From NCBI GenBank assembly GCA_958295725.1, contig CATQHA010000001.1, positions 28,816-92,815 on the forward strand: a stretch of DNA of 64,000 bases. Reading direction: 5' to 3'. Position numbers and translations under genes: made by a program. This document shows, piece after piece, positions 9,973-19,343 of the stretch (its first letter is position 1; the number at the start of each line of letters is the position of its first letter). The notes beneath the pieces are model-generated. The model ran no database searches. It worked only from the letters and a program-made list of their open reading frames with translations, and was not told the origin of the DNA. This DNA comes from an uncultured Alphaproteobacteria bacterium. GTDB taxonomy: Bacteria; Pseudomonadota; Alphaproteobacteria; UBA2966.

Positions 9973-11336
9973 CCCGAGTGTTCTACCGCGACATGCGGGA
10001 GAAGCCCCCGGTCGCCGCGCGGGGCGAGGGCATCCACATCGTCGACGACGCAGGGAACCGCTATATCGACGCCTCGGGCGGCGCCGCCGTGTCGACCCTG
10101 GGGCACTCGGACCCCGACGTCCGCCGGGCGATCCTCGAACAGGTCGAGTCGCTCGCCTACGCGCACACGGCCTTCTTCACGACGCATGCACAGGAAAACC
10201 TCGCCGATCTGCTGGTCGAGGTCTCGCCGTCCGGCCTCGATCACGTCTACTTCGTCAGCGGCGGCTCGGAGGCCATGGACACGGCGCTCAAGCTCGCCCG
10301 CCAGTACTTCGTCGACACCGGCGAACCGCGGCGCGGCAGCTTCGTCGCCCGGCGGCAGAGCTACCATGGGAACACGCTCGGCGCCCTGGCCGTCGGCGGC
10401 AACGCCGCGCGCAGGGCGCCCTTCGAGCCGCTCCTCGTCGACGTGGCCCATATCTCGCCCTGCTACGCCTATCGCGGACGGAACCCGGGCGAATCGGAGG
10501 AGGCCTATGGCCTCCGGGTCGCGGACGAGCTCGAGTCGGCGATCCTGGCGCTCGGGCCGGGGACCGTGATCGGGTTCGTCGCCGAGACCGTCGCCGGGTC
10601 GACCATCGGGGCCGTTCCCGCCGCGCCCGGCTATTTCGCCCGGATCCGCGAGATATGCGACCGCCATGGCGTCCTGCTCATCCTCGACGAGGTGATGTCG
10701 GGCATGGGCCGGACCGGAACCCTTTTCGCCTGCGAACAGGAAGGGGTCGTGCCGGACCTCGTCGTCGTCGCCAAGGGGCTCGGCGCTGGATATCAGCCCA
10801 TCGGAGCCGTGCTCGCGTCGGACGCCATCTACCGCGGGGTCGGCGCGGGCGACGGATACTTCCGGCACGGTCACACGTACATGGGCCACGCCGCGGCGTG
10901 CGCGGCCGCCCTGGCCGTGCAACGGGCCATCGTCGAGCGTGATCTGCTGGCCAACGTGAGGCGCCAGGGGAAGGTGCTGGACGAGGCGCTCCACGACGCG
11001 TTCGGGGATCATCCACACGTCGGCGAGATCAGGGGCCGTGGGCTGTTTCGCGCGCTCGAACTCGTCGCCGACCGGACCACGAAGGAACCGTTCGATCCGG
11101 CGCTGCGTTTCCACGCGCGGATCAAGAACGCCGCCTTCGCGCGCGGCCTGATCTGCTATCCTTCGGGCGGGACCGCCGACGGTCGACGGGGAGACCACGT
11201 CCTGCTGGCGCCGCCCTTCATCGTCGACGAGGACGACGTGCAGGAAATCGTGGACCGTCTCGAGATGGCGTTCGGCGACGCGTTCGAGGGCATGGACGCC
11301 CGACCGGTCGTCCGGGCGGAGGGGGCGTCGCGATGA
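9969..11336 (+). CDS. Class III PLP-dependent aminotransferase
   Basis: A 455-residue fold type I aminotransferase of the omega-amino acid/aspartate aminotransferase family. It shows YFVSGGSEAMDTALKLAR (phosphate-binding region), RQSYHGNTLGA, the cofactor Asp in LILDEVMSGMGRTG and the PLP Lys in VVAKGLGAGYQPIGAV. It would transfer an amino group from an amine or omega-amino acid to a keto acid; the substrate cannot be read from sequence. It is coupled by a 4-base overlap to the toroid protein and lies upstream of a TAXI-TRAP transporter, so uptake and catabolism of one amino compound is a reasonable but unproven inference. Confidence 0.92.
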   Translation: MTRVFYRDMREKPPVAARGEGIHIVDDAGNRYIDASGGAAVSTLGHSDPDVRRAILEQVESLAYAHTAFFTTHAQENLADLLVEVSPSGLDHVYFVSGGSEAMDTALKLARQYFVDTGEPRRGSFVARRQSYHGNTLGALAVGGNAARRAPFEPLLVDVAHISPCYAYRGRNPGESEEAYGLRVADELESAILALGPGTVIGFVAETVAGSTIGAVPAAPGYFARIREICDRHGVLLILDEVMSGMGRTGTLFACEQEGVVPDLVVVAKGLGAGYQPIGAVLASDAIYRGVGAGDGYFRHGHTYMGHAAACAAALAVQRAIVERDLLANVRRQGKVLDEALHDAFGDHPHVGEIRGRGLFRALELVADRTTKEPFDPALRFHARIKNAAFARGLICYPSGGTADGRRGDHVLLAPPFIVDEDDVQEIVDRLEMAFGDAFEGMDARPVVRAEGASR

Positions 11337-11407
11337 GAGAATCGACGACCCCGGGAGAATTCGATTCGCGGCGGAGGGGGCCCGTGTCACGTCCCGCCGC
11401 CGTGCGC

Positions 11408-11462
11408 CCCGGTGGAGTTCCATCCGCCGGGGTTGGCCGAGGAGACTCGACACGACGTCGTG
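11408..11462. promoter_or_regulatory. Inverted repeats upstream of the TAXI transporter genes
   Basis: Between the aminotransferase and the TAXI gene there is a hairpin with 10-base arms and one mismatch (CCCCGGTGGA / TCCGCCGGGG, 11408-11433) and a perfect 12-base palindrome CACGACGTCGTG at 11451-11462, about 30 bases before the start codon. The first could terminate the upstream operon and the second could be an operator. Neither role is demonstrated. Confidence 0.35.
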
Positions 11463-11494
11463 ACACCAACCTTTGAAATGGAGGACTGTGTAAA

Positions 11495-12475
11495 ATGAAA
11501 CGTATCGCATTGACCGCGGCCGCCGTGGCCCTGGCCGGGGGCGCCTTCGTGGCGGCCGAGGCGCCGGTGGCGGAGGCGCAGCAGAAGTTCGTCACGATCG
11601 GCACGGGTGGCGTGACCGGCGTGTACTACCCCACGGGCGGGGCGATCTGCCGTCTCGTCAACAAGGACCGCAAGCGGCACGGCATCCGCTGCTCGGTGGA
11701 GAGCACGGGCGGCTCGGTCTACAACCTCAACACCATCCGCGCCGGCGAGCTCGACATGGGCGTGGCGCAGTCGGACTGGCAGTATCACGCCTATCACGGC
11801 ACCAGCAAATTCAAGGACGCCGGTCCGTTCAAGGAGCTGAGGGCCGTCTTCTCCGTCCATCCCGAGCCGTTCACGGTGGTCGCCCGAGCCGACTCCGGGG
11901 TCATGGATATCATGGACCTCAAGGGGAAGCGCGTGAACATCGGCAACCCGGGTTCCGGTCAGCGCGGTACCATGGAGGTCGTGATGGCCGCTCTGGGATG
12001 GGACAAGGGCGCCTTCATGCTCGCGTCCGAGCTGAAGTCGGCGGAGCAGTCCAAGGCGCTGTGCGACAACAAGATCGACGCCATGGTCTTCACGGTCGGC
12101 CACCCCTCGGGGTCGATCAAGGAAGCCACGACGTCGTGCGACAGCGTTCTCGTGTCGGTCAAGGGCGCCGCCATCGACAAGCTCGTGATGGACAACGACT
12201 ACTACCGGACGGCGACCATCCCCGGCGGGATGTATCGCGGCTCCGATAGCGACGTCCAGACCTTCGGTGTCGGCGCGACCTTCGTGTCGTCGACGGCGAC
12301 GTCCGCCGATGTCGTGTACGAGGTCGTCAAGGCCGTGTTCGAGAACTTCGACGACTTCCGCAAGCTCCATCCGGCCTTCAGGCACCTCCAGAAGGCCCAG
12401 ATGGCCAAGGACGGTCTCTCCGCGCCCCTCCACGACGGCGCGGCGAAGTACTACAAGGAAGCTGGCCTGATGTAG
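11495..12475 (+). CDS. TAXI family TRAP transporter solute-binding subunit
   Basis: A 326-residue periplasmic binding protein. A signal peptide ([18 protein letters not shown]...VAEAQQ) is followed by [22 protein letters not shown], the hallmark N-terminus of TAXI proteins, and by conserved [25 protein letters not shown]. It would capture a small carboxylate such as a C4-dicarboxylate or glutamate-like ligand; the ligand is unknown. A ribosome site (TGGAGGA) precedes the ATG. It is followed by a strong hairpin and then the fused permease, the usual arrangement for an abundantly made binding protein upstream of less abundant membrane components. Confidence 0.95.
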   Translation: MKRIALTAAAVALAGGAFVAAEAPVAEAQQKFVTIGTGGVTGVYYPTGGAICRLVNKDRKRHGIRCSVESTGGSVYNLNTIRAGELDMGVAQSDWQYHAYHGTSKFKDAGPFKELRAVFSVHPEPFTVVARADSGVMDIMDLKGKRVNIGNPGSGQRGTMEVVMAALGWDKGAFMLASELKSAEQSKALCDNKIDAMVFTVGHPSGSIKEATTSCDSVLVSVKGAAIDKLVMDNDYYRTATIPGGMYRGSDSDVQTFGVGATFVSSTATSADVVYEVVKAVFENFDDFRKLHPAFRHLQKAQMAKDGLSAPLHDGAAKYYKEAGLM

Positions 12476-12483
12476 TCGCGTCG

Positions 12484-12518
12484 GGCGTCGGGACGTCCCC
12501 CGGGGACGTCCCGACGCC
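12484..12518 (+). terminator. Perfect 17-bp-arm hairpin between TAXI binding protein and permease
   Basis: An inverted repeat with 17-base arms and a one-base centre (core CGTCGGGACGTCCCC) begins 8 bases after the binding-protein stop. There is no T-run, so it is more likely an attenuator or a 3' mRNA-stabilising structure than a full terminator, as found after many abundant binding-protein genes. Confidence 0.6.
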
Positions 12519-12545
12519 GCCCGGCTCTTGCCACGGAGGCCGGAA

Positions 12546-15137
12546 ATGAACGATCGGAACGGCGGTTCCGAACCCGCGGAGGAGCATGCCCTCCAGGACA
12601 TGATCGCGGAGGCCGATACCGGTGTGCGCGCGCCGGGCGGCCTTCCGGCCAAGGTCCTCTTCGGCGTGCCTCTCGTCTGGTCGCTGTTCCAGCTGTGGTA
12701 CGCCTCGCCGCTGCCGTTCATGCTCGGGTTCGGCGTTCTCAACGACACCGAGGCGCGCGCGATCCACCTCGCGTTCTCGATCTTCCTGACCTTCGCTGCC
12801 TATCCGGCGCTGAAGCGCTCGCCGCGGCATCGCGTCCCGGTCCAGGACTGGGCGTTCGCCTTCGTCGGGGCCTTCGCCGCGGCGTACCTGTATCTCTTCT
12901 ACGAGGCGTTGTCCGACCGGTCCGGCGCGCCCACGAAGGTGGATCTCGTCGTCGCCGTGGTGGGCATGATTCTCCTCCTGGAGGCCACGAGACGCGCCTT
13001 GGGGCCGCCGCTCATGGCGGTGGCCAGCGTGTTCCTCGTCTACACGTTCTTCGGTCCCTGGATGCCGGACGTGATCGCGCACAAGGGCGCGTCGCTCTCC
13101 AAGGCGATGTCGCACCAGTGGTTGTCGACGGAGGGCGTGTTCGGCATCGCGCTGGGAGTCTCGACGAGCTTCGTGTTCCTGTTCGTGCTTTTCGGGGCAT
13201 TGCTCGACAAGGCGGGAGCCGGCGGGTACTTCATCCGCGTCGCGTTCTCCCTCCTGGGTCACATGCGCGGGGGGCCGGCCAAGGCTGCCGTGGTGTCGTC
13301 CGGCATGACGGGCCTGATCTCGGGCTCCTCGATCGCCAACGTGGTGACCACGGGCACGTTCACGATCCCGCTGATGAAGCGGGTCGGATTCCCGGCCGAG
13401 AAGGCCGGCGCCGTCGAGGTCGCGTCGTCGACCAACGGCCAGCTGACGCCGCCGATCATGGGCGCCGCCGCGTTCCTCATGGTGGAATACGTGGGCGTTT
13501 CCTACGTCGACGTCATCAAGCACGCCTTCCTGCCGGCGATCATCTCCTACATCGCCCTGGTCTACATCGTGCACCTGGAAGCAGCGAAGGCGGACATGCG
13601 GGGCCTTCCGCGCCGTTACGAATCGACGCTGGCCGGGACGCTGCTGGCCTTCGTCATGACCGTTATCGGCCTGATCGTCCTGTCGGGCGCCGTGTACTAC
13701 GGCATGGGCTGGGTCAAGACGGCGTTCGGGGCGGCGTCGCCGTGGATCGCGGCGGTTCTGACCGTGGTCGCGTATGTCGGGCTGGCCTGGTACGGCTCCC
13801 GGTTCCCGGCCGGGGCGGACCCTCACGCGGAGATCGTGGAACTGCCGCCGCCGGGCCCGACGATCAAGTCCGGTCTCCATTACCTGCTGCCGGTCGTCGT
13901 GCTGGTCTGGTGTCTGGTGGTGGAGCGTTTCTCCCCGGGCCTGTCCGCCTTCTGGGCGACGGTGTTCATGATCTTCATCGTCGTCACCCAGCGGCCGCTG
14001 ACGGCCTGTTTCCGGCGGGACCGGGACCTGGGCGCGGCGGTGCGCCGGGGGTGGGACGAGTTGCTGGCCGGCCTCGTGGGCGGCGCCCGCAACATGATCG
14101 GCATCGGCGTCGCGACGGCGGCGGCCGGCATCGTCGTCGGCACGGTCACCCTGACCGGCATCGGTTTGGTGATGACCGAGTTCGTCGAATTTATCTCCGG
14201 CGGCAATCTCGTCCTGATGCTCGTGTTCACGGCGATCATCAGCCTGATCCTGGGCATGGGCCTGCCGACGACGGCGAACTACATCGTCGTCTCGACCCTG
14301 ATGGCGCCGGTGATCGTCACGCTGGGGGCGCAATCCGGCCTGATCGTGCCGCTCATCGCGGTGCACCTGTTCGTCTTCTACTTCGGCATCCTCGCGGACG
14401 ACACGCCGCCCGTGGGACTCGCGGCGTTCGCCGCCGCCGCGATATCCGGCGGCGACCCGATCAGGACGGGTCTCCAGGGGTTCACCTACGACATCCGGAC
14501 AGCCATCCTGCCGTTCCTGTTCATTTTCAACACCGAGTTGCTGATGATCGGGATCACGAGCTGGTACCACTTCCTCGTCGTGGTCGTCGCATCGGTGCTG
14601 GCGATGCTGGTGTTCGCCGCGGCCACCCAGGGCTTCTTCCTGGTCAGGAGCAGGTTGTGGGAGTCCCTGGCCCTGGTGCTCGTGGCGTTCACCCTGTTCC
14701 GGCCGGGGTTCTGGTGGGACATGGTCTACCCGCCGGTCGAGGTCGTCCCGGCGACGCGGATCGAGGCGATCGCCGAGGGCCTGCCCGCCGACGCCGGCCT
14801 TCGGATCGACGCCGAGGGCGAGACCCTGGACGGCGACCGGGTCGGCAAGCTCGTGGTGCTGCCGCTCGGGGCCGGGGCTGCCGGCGCGGAGCGTCTGAAG
14901 GAGGCCGGGATCGAGGTCCGGACCGGGGACGGCGGAGTCTTCGTCGACAATCTGGTGTTCGGTAGCCCGGCCGAACTGGCGGGCCTGGACTTCGACTGGG
15001 AGATCAAGGGCATCCACGTGGAGGTGGAGCGCCCGCCCAAGCAGTTGATGTTCGCGCCGGCGCTCGTCCTGCTGGGGCTCGTCGTCCTGTCGCAGCGCCG
15101 CCGGCGCGAGGCGTCGGCGTCGACGACCGCCCGATAA
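12546..15137 (+). CDS. TRAP transporter permease, fused DctQ-DctM type (TAXI-associated)
   Basis: An 863-residue membrane protein with many hydrophobic segments, combining the small and large TRAP permease subunits. Conserved DctM features include SSGMTGLISGSSIANVVTTG, the STNGQLTPPIMGAAAFLMVEY segment and LGMGLPTTANYIVVSTLMAPV, with GILADDTPPVGLAAFAAA later. It would drive Na+- or H+-coupled uptake of the ligand caught by the TAXI protein upstream. The start at 12546 has GGAGGCCGGAA before it; an upstream TTG in frame is less likely. The last roughly 170 residues are a soluble extension plus a final membrane segment, as in other fused TAXI permeases. Confidence 0.94.
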   Translation: MNDRNGGSEPAEEHALQDMIAEADTGVRAPGGLPAKVLFGVPLVWSLFQLWYASPLPFMLGFGVLNDTEARAIHLAFSIFLTFAAYPALKRSPRHRVPVQDWAFAFVGAFAAAYLYLFYEALSDRSGAPTKVDLVVAVVGMILLLEATRRALGPPLMAVASVFLVYTFFGPWMPDVIAHKGASLSKAMSHQWLSTEGVFGIALGVSTSFVFLFVLFGALLDKAGAGGYFIRVAFSLLGHMRGGPAKAAVVSSGMTGLISGSSIANVVTTGTFTIPLMKRVGFPAEKAGAVEVASSTNGQLTPPIMGAAAFLMVEYVGVSYVDVIKHAFLPAIISYIALVYIVHLEAAKADMRGLPRRYESTLAGTLLAFVMTVIGLIVLSGAVYYGMGWVKTAFGAASPWIAAVLTVVAYVGLAWYGSRFPAGADPHAEIVELPPPGPTIKSGLHYLLPVVVLVWCLVVERFSPGLSAFWATVFMIFIVVTQRPLTACFRRDRDLGAAVRRGWDELLAGLVGGARNMIGIGVATAAAGIVVGTVTLTGIGLVMTEFVEFISGGNLVLMLVFTAIISLILGMGLPTTANYIVVSTLMAPVIVTLGAQSGLIVPLIAVHLFVFYFGILADDTPPVGLAAFAAAAISGGDPIRTGLQGFTYDIRTAILPFLFIFNTELLMIGITSWYHFLVVVVASVLAMLVFAAATQGFFLVRSRLWESLALVLVAFTLFRPGFWWDMVYPPVEVVPATRIEAIAEGLPADAGLRIDAEGETLDGDRVGKLVVLPLGAGAAGAERLKEAGIEVRTGDGGVFVDNLVFGSPAELAGLDFDWEIKGIHVEVERPPKQLMFAPALVLLGLVVLSQRRRREASASTTAR

Positions 15138-15148
15138 GGAGGTTCGCG

Positions 15149-15592
15149 ATGTACGACGACATCCTGCTTCCCGTCGATCTCGGCGACGAGTCCTCGTGGC
15201 GCGAGGCGTTGCCCGCGGCCCTGGAGCTCCGCCGGTCGCCCGACGCGAGGCTGCACGTGATGACCGTCGTGCCCGGCATGGGTTCGGCCTGGGTCGCCGG
15301 GTTCTTCCCCGACGGCTTCGAGAGAAGGCGCTGGAGAAGGCGAACGCCGACATGGCGGCCTTCGTCGCCGGGAACGTTCCCGACGGCGTCGCGGCGCGGA
15401 CGATCGTCGCCAGCGGCGCGATCTACGAGCGGATTCTCGAAGCGGCGGAGAAGGTCGGCGCCGACCTGATCGTCATGGCGTCGCACCGGCCCGGGTTCCG
15501 GGATTATCTGCTCGGGCCGAACGCCGCGCGGGGTCGTCAGGCACGCGCCGGTGTCGGTCATGATCGTCCGCGAGGGCGCCGACCGGTCGTGA
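15149..15592 (+). pseudogene. Universal stress protein (UspA family), two frameshifts
   Basis: The start MYDDILLPVDLGDESSW follows AAGGAGG and reads as a UspA-like protein of about 147 residues once two one-base errors are corrected. Near 15320 one base is missing (GFE then EKALEKANADMAAFV in another frame). At the four-G run 15530-15533 one base is extra, after which the third frame gives NAARVVRHAPVSVMIVREG and a stop at 15592. The nucleotide-binding signature is recognisable in LIVMASHRPG followed by HAPVSVMIV. UspA proteins commonly follow TAXI/TRAP genes, which supports a functional operon partner and suggests the frameshifts may be sequence errors. Confidence 0.82.
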
Positions 15593-15622
15593 GACTCGCG
15601 GACGGGAGGCGATGCGCCTCTT

Positions 15623-16877
15623 CTACGGCGCCGCCTTCCGGTCGGATGTCGAACGGGCCGCGCGCCGGGCGATAGCCTTCCGGTCCCAGCCCAGCCAGTC
15701 CCGCAGCGCCTCCTCGGCGTGCTGGTCGAGCAGGGGCGGCGGCGTCATCCCGGCTTGGGCGCCCGACATGAGCCAGGGCGGGCCCACGACCCGGACTTCG
15801 CCGGACGCCGGGTGGTCCAGCGCGCGGACCAGGCCGCGAAAGGCGACCTGTTCGTCCTCCAGCGCCTCGAGATAGGTGTTCACGCGAGCGTAGGGCAGCC
15901 GTTCCGCCTCCAGGGCCTCGACGCACTCGCCGTAGGTGAGCTCCGAGACGCGCCCGGCGGTCCGCTCGTCGAGAAACTCCCGCGCGGCGGCGCGGCCCGC
16001 GCTTCCGGCGTACCGGGGATCGTCGGCGAGGTCGTCGAAGCCCATGGCCCGGCAGAAACGGGGCCAGTGGCGGTCGTTCTGGACGATCAGCGAGAGGTGG
16101 ACGCCGTCCCTGGTCCTGTAGGTGTTGGCGGGGACGCGCATGGGGTTCTGGTTGCCATGGCGGCCGGGGTTGCGCCCGGCCTGCAAGGACTCGCCCATGC
16201 GGGGGCCCAGCGCCGCGAGCGTCGCGTCCTGCATGGAGACGTCGATGTATCGCCCCTTGCCGTCGCGCCTCACGGCATGGAGGGCGCCGACGATGGCGTA
16301 GGCCGAGAACATGCCCGCCATGACGTCGCAGAGCGGCGCGCCCACCATCGTCGGCGGGGCGTCGGGCTCGCCGTTGACCGTCATCAGGCCGGTGACCGCC
16401 TGGATCATGGGATCGAGTGCGTAGCGGTCCCGCGACGGCCCGGCCTGGCCGAAGCCCGCCAGGCTGCAATAGACCAGCCCGGGGTTGAGCGGCCGCAGGT
16501 CATCCCAACCCATGCCGAGGCGGCGGGCCGTTCCCGGGGAGAAGTTCTCCACGACGACGTCGGCGACCTTTGCGAGGTCCCGCCCGATGGCGCGGTCGCC
16601 GGGGTCCTTGAGATCGAGGGCGATGCTCTTCTTCGAGCGGTTGTTGGCGTAGAAGTAGTCCTCGTGGTTCTCGCGCGGGCGGATAACGCCCCACGGACCG
16701 CAGATCGTCGCCGCGTCCGGGCGGCTCGATCTTGAGGACCTCGGCGCCGAGATCAGCGAGCATCAGCGTCGCGTAAGGCCCCGCGATGACCTGCGTCAGG
16801 TCGACGACCCGGAACCCGGCGAGGGGCGGCCGGTCGTCCGGGTCCTCCACCGCGGCGGTCATGCCCTCCCGCGACAC
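15623..16877 (-). pseudogene. CaiB/BaiF family CoA-transferase (one frameshift)
   Basis: A family III CoA-transferase of about 417 residues split into two frames. The N-terminal frame (from 16877) gives [41 protein letters not shown], with the catalytic-loop region of the family. The rest is in the other frame and continues through [39 protein letters not shown] and CSLAGFGQAGP. The shift lies around 16700-16720. It would move CoA between carboxylic acids in the cytoplasm. The next gene upstream on the same strand is an enoyl-CoA hydratase 13 bases away, suggesting a carboxylic-acid catabolic operon. Start choice (GTG 16877 or ATG 16862) is uncertain. Confidence 0.85.
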
Positions 16878-16889
16878 GGCGCGGCGGCG

Positions 16890-17678
16890 CTACTCGCCTC
16901 GCCAGACGGGATCGCGCTTCTCCCTGAAGGCGAGGATGCCTTCCTTGGAGTCCTCGCTCTCCAGAACCCGGTCGGCGATCTGGCGGGCGAGCCGCAGACG
17001 CGCTTCCAGGGGGAGTTCGAGGCACCGGCGGGCGGCCTCCTTCAGGCCCTGCACGGCGAGCGGCGCGTTCGCGAGGATCTCGCCCGCCCAGCGCTCGGCC
17101 GTCTCCATGAGCTCGTCCTTGCCGCCCTTGACGATCTCGTTGCAGAGACCGAGACGCCAGGCTTCCTCCGGCAATATCTGTTTGCCGCGCAGCAGGTAGC
17201 CCATCGCCGTCGGCCAGACCATCGCGTGCGCCCCCTGCGTCGGACCCGACACCGACGAGATGCCGCGTTTGACCTGGGGCCAGCCGATACTGGCGTTCTC
17301 GGTCATCAGCACGATGTCCGAACTCAGCGCGAAGCCCGCGCCCTGGGCCATGCAGGCGCCCTGAAGCGCCACGATGATCGGCTTGTAGACGGTCCGCATG
17401 TACACGAAGAGCTCGTCGTTGGAATGGACGGTGCCGTCGTCGGTGTCGGGATCCACCTGCTCGAGGAGGTCCTTTCCGGCGCAGAAGATCTTGCCCTCGG
17501 CGTCGATGATCGCGAGCCAGATATCCGGATTGGTCTTGATGTCGAACAAGGCGTTCTGGATTTCCTTGCGCATCTGGCGGGTGAGCGCGTTCGCCTTCTC
17601 GGGCCGCTTCAACGTGATGCGCGCGATGTGGTCCTCGACCTCGTAGCTCGTCTGTTCGCGGTTGATGATCAGTGCCAT
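16890..17678 (-). CDS. Enoyl-CoA hydratase/isomerase family protein
   Basis: A 262-residue crotonase-fold protein. It has the IDAEGKIFCAGKDL oxyanion-hole region, ALQGACMAQGAGFALSSDIVLMTENASIG with the second oxyanion element, and the typical PEEAWRLGLCNEIV segment. Members hydrate or isomerise CoA-activated acids. The commonly catalytic Glu pair is not fully evident, so the exact reaction is open. It is expressed toward the CaiB-like CoA-transferase, from which it is separated by 13 bases. Confidence 0.92.
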   Translation of the reverse strand: MALIINREQTSYEVEDHIARITLKRPEKANALTRQMRKEIQNALFDIKTNPDIWLAIIDAEGKIFCAGKDLLEQVDPDTDDGTVHSNDELFVYMRTVYKPIIVALQGACMAQGAGFALSSDIVLMTENASIGWPQVKRGISSVSGPTQGAHAMVWPTAMGYLLRGKQILPEEAWRLGLCNEIVKGGKDELMETAERWAGEILANAPLAVQGLKEAARRCLELPLEARLRLARQIADRVLESEDSKEGILAFREKRDPVWRGE

Positions 17679-17749
17679 GCCTCGTCCTTTCCGTCGCCCG
17701 GGCGCGGGCGGAGCGCACTTCCCGTACCGGGGCGGTCGGACCGGGTCAA

Positions 17750-17790
17750 GTCCCTGTCCTGGTTCGATACGTATGAAACTGCCGGCCCGC
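17750..17790. repeat. Dispersed IS-end-like repeat, degenerate copy
   Basis: The gap before the binding-protein gene contains CCTGTCCTGGTTCGATACGT followed by ATGAAAC, a diverged copy of the element whose better copies (TGTCCTGGTTCAGGACA) occur at 23826 and 52298. It lies between two genes and shows no transposase sequence. Confidence 0.45.
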
Positions 17791-17801
17791 GGGCCGGGAT
17801 G

Positions 17802-18868
17802 TCACGGCCGACGCGCCGCGTCCTTCGCCACGCGGAGGCGGCGCAACAGCTCGCCGTGGTCGGGGGGGATCCGGTACGGCGCGCAGCGCGCGATGTCTTC
17901 CTCGAGGCTCTCCCACTGGAGGATGTCGAGCTGGTCGGCGGTGAACCGCTCGAAGACGCGGGTGTCGCCCATCTGCGCGACCGGGTTGCAGGACCCGCGC
18001 GCGAAGGCCACCGTCGGTGCGGTCTCGGGCGTGAGGACGTGTTCCAGGAACGCCAGCGCGGGCGCCGTGTCGCCCCCGTGGTCGACGACCGACGTCACCT
18101 CCAGGAACACGATGGCGCCCTTGCCGTCGACCGGCCCCCGAGCGCGGGGTGACGGCGCGGATGCGGCGGTGGCCGTCCCGGCGGGCGGGAGAGGCGGTGT
18201 ACATGCCGCCGGACAGGTAGAACCCGATGGCGCCGTCGACCAGCGCCCGGTTCATCTCGATGTGATCGGCGGTGACCGCCGCCGCGCCCCGCGAACCATT
18301 GCCGGGCCTTGGCCTCGAAGGCGTCCAGTTGCTCCGCCGGGAGAGCGCGTCGAAGGGATCGAGACCGGCGGCGAAACAGATGTGGAAGATATTGAAGTCG
18401 TCGTATTCGAGGACTCCGTACCGTCCCCTGTTGGCCGGGTCGTCCGCCAGCAGGAACCCTTCCGATTCCGCCGTGTCCCGCGCGATCCGGCCTTCGTCGA
18501 TCACGATGTTGAACGGGCCGAAGCGCTGGCAGACGCCGATGATGTCGTTCCCGTCCCGGCTTCGGGTCCACCCGGTAGAGGTCGTCGAATTGCGGCAGCA
18601 GGCGGTCGTACTCGTCCGCGAACCGGTCCCGGGGGAGCGCGCGGATTGCGCCCGCCGGATAAAGCGTCTCGCGCGCGAACGGGTTGTTCAGATTGACGAC
18701 GTCCCAGGACGAGCGCTCCGGTCCGACGATGCGGGCCGCCGCATCCGCGTCGGAAACGATCGTCTCGGCGCGGACGGAATAGCCGTGCCGTTCCGTGAAC
18801 GGCTCGATGACGTTCGGGTCCTCGTAGCCTTCCCAGCAGAGGATGTTGAGATCGGCGCGCTCCGGCAT
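17802..18868 (-). pseudogene. Spermidine/putrescine-type ABC transporter substrate-binding protein (several frameshifts)
   Basis: The protein can be read only by joining at least three frames. MPERADLNILCWEGYEDPNVI, then RHGYSVRAETIVSDADAAAR and SSWDVVNLNNPFARETLYPAG come from the first frame; GRYGVLEYDDFNIFHICFAAG and DHIEMNRALVDGAIGFYLSGG from others; and VFLEVTSVVDHGGDTAPALAFLEHVLTPETAP to the stop at 17802 from the last. The order and motifs fit a periplasmic binding protein of the PotD/PotF class. No signal peptide is seen at the N-terminus and no ABC permease genes are nearby. Shifts lie near 18560, 18300 and 18130. Confidence 0.7.
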
Positions 18869-18935
18869 CGGGCGTTCGGGCGTTCGTGGCGTCGGTATCT
18901 GGGAGCGGGAGGCCGGTATCGGACGGTCCGGCCCC

Positions 18936-19343
18936 TTACGCCTCCCGTCTTTCGCGGCGCGCTATGCGCCAGTGAGGGAGGAAAAGCATGAGGGAGATCA
19001 GGCCGAAAATGGCGCAACGGATGATGCTCTGTATGCCGTCGCGCCGTTCCCGCTCCAGCGCTTCCAGGAACGCCTGCCGCCGCCGTTCCGCGATTTCCGC
19101 ATCCGAGGGCGGTCCGTTGGCCCGCCGCCCGCTCTCGTCTCCCGGGAAACGGCTCCACTCGGACAAGTGTTCCCGGTAGGCGTCGTCGGACTGGTAGCGC
19201 TGGTATTCGTAGGCGGGCATCGTCAGCTTCGGCCACGTCGCCTGGAGGATGCCGTAGACCGCGATGCCCCCGGAGATGAGCAGCGGGACGATCAGCAGAC
19301 CGCAAACGGCGAGGGCGTAGACGTGGAGCGCGGATTTTTTCAT
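18936..19343 (-). CDS. Hypothetical membrane protein (two TM segments)
   Basis: A 135-residue protein I do not recognise. It has an N-terminal hydrophobic segment (residues about 6-30, VYALAVCGLLIVPLLISGG), a charged soluble stretch with EWSRFPGDES, an Arg/Glu-rich helix and a second membrane segment near the C-terminus (IIRCAIFGLISLMLFLPHW). Its ATG overlaps the inferred TGA of the rhodanese gene, so it is probably co-transcribed with it. Confidence 0.7.
   Translation of the reverse strand: MKKSALHVYALAVCGLLIVPLLISGGIAVYGILQATWPKLTMPAYEYQRYQSDDAYREHLSEWSRFPGDESGRRANGPPSDAEIAERRRQAFLEALERERRDGIQSIIRCAIFGLISLMLFLPHWRIARRERREA

Noticed and set aside
12378..15353. Very long minus-strand open frame antisense to the TRAP permease
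   Set aside because: Composition is Arg/His/Asp/Gly-rich low complexity, as expected for a shadow frame in GC-rich DNA; the plus strand encodes a clear permease.
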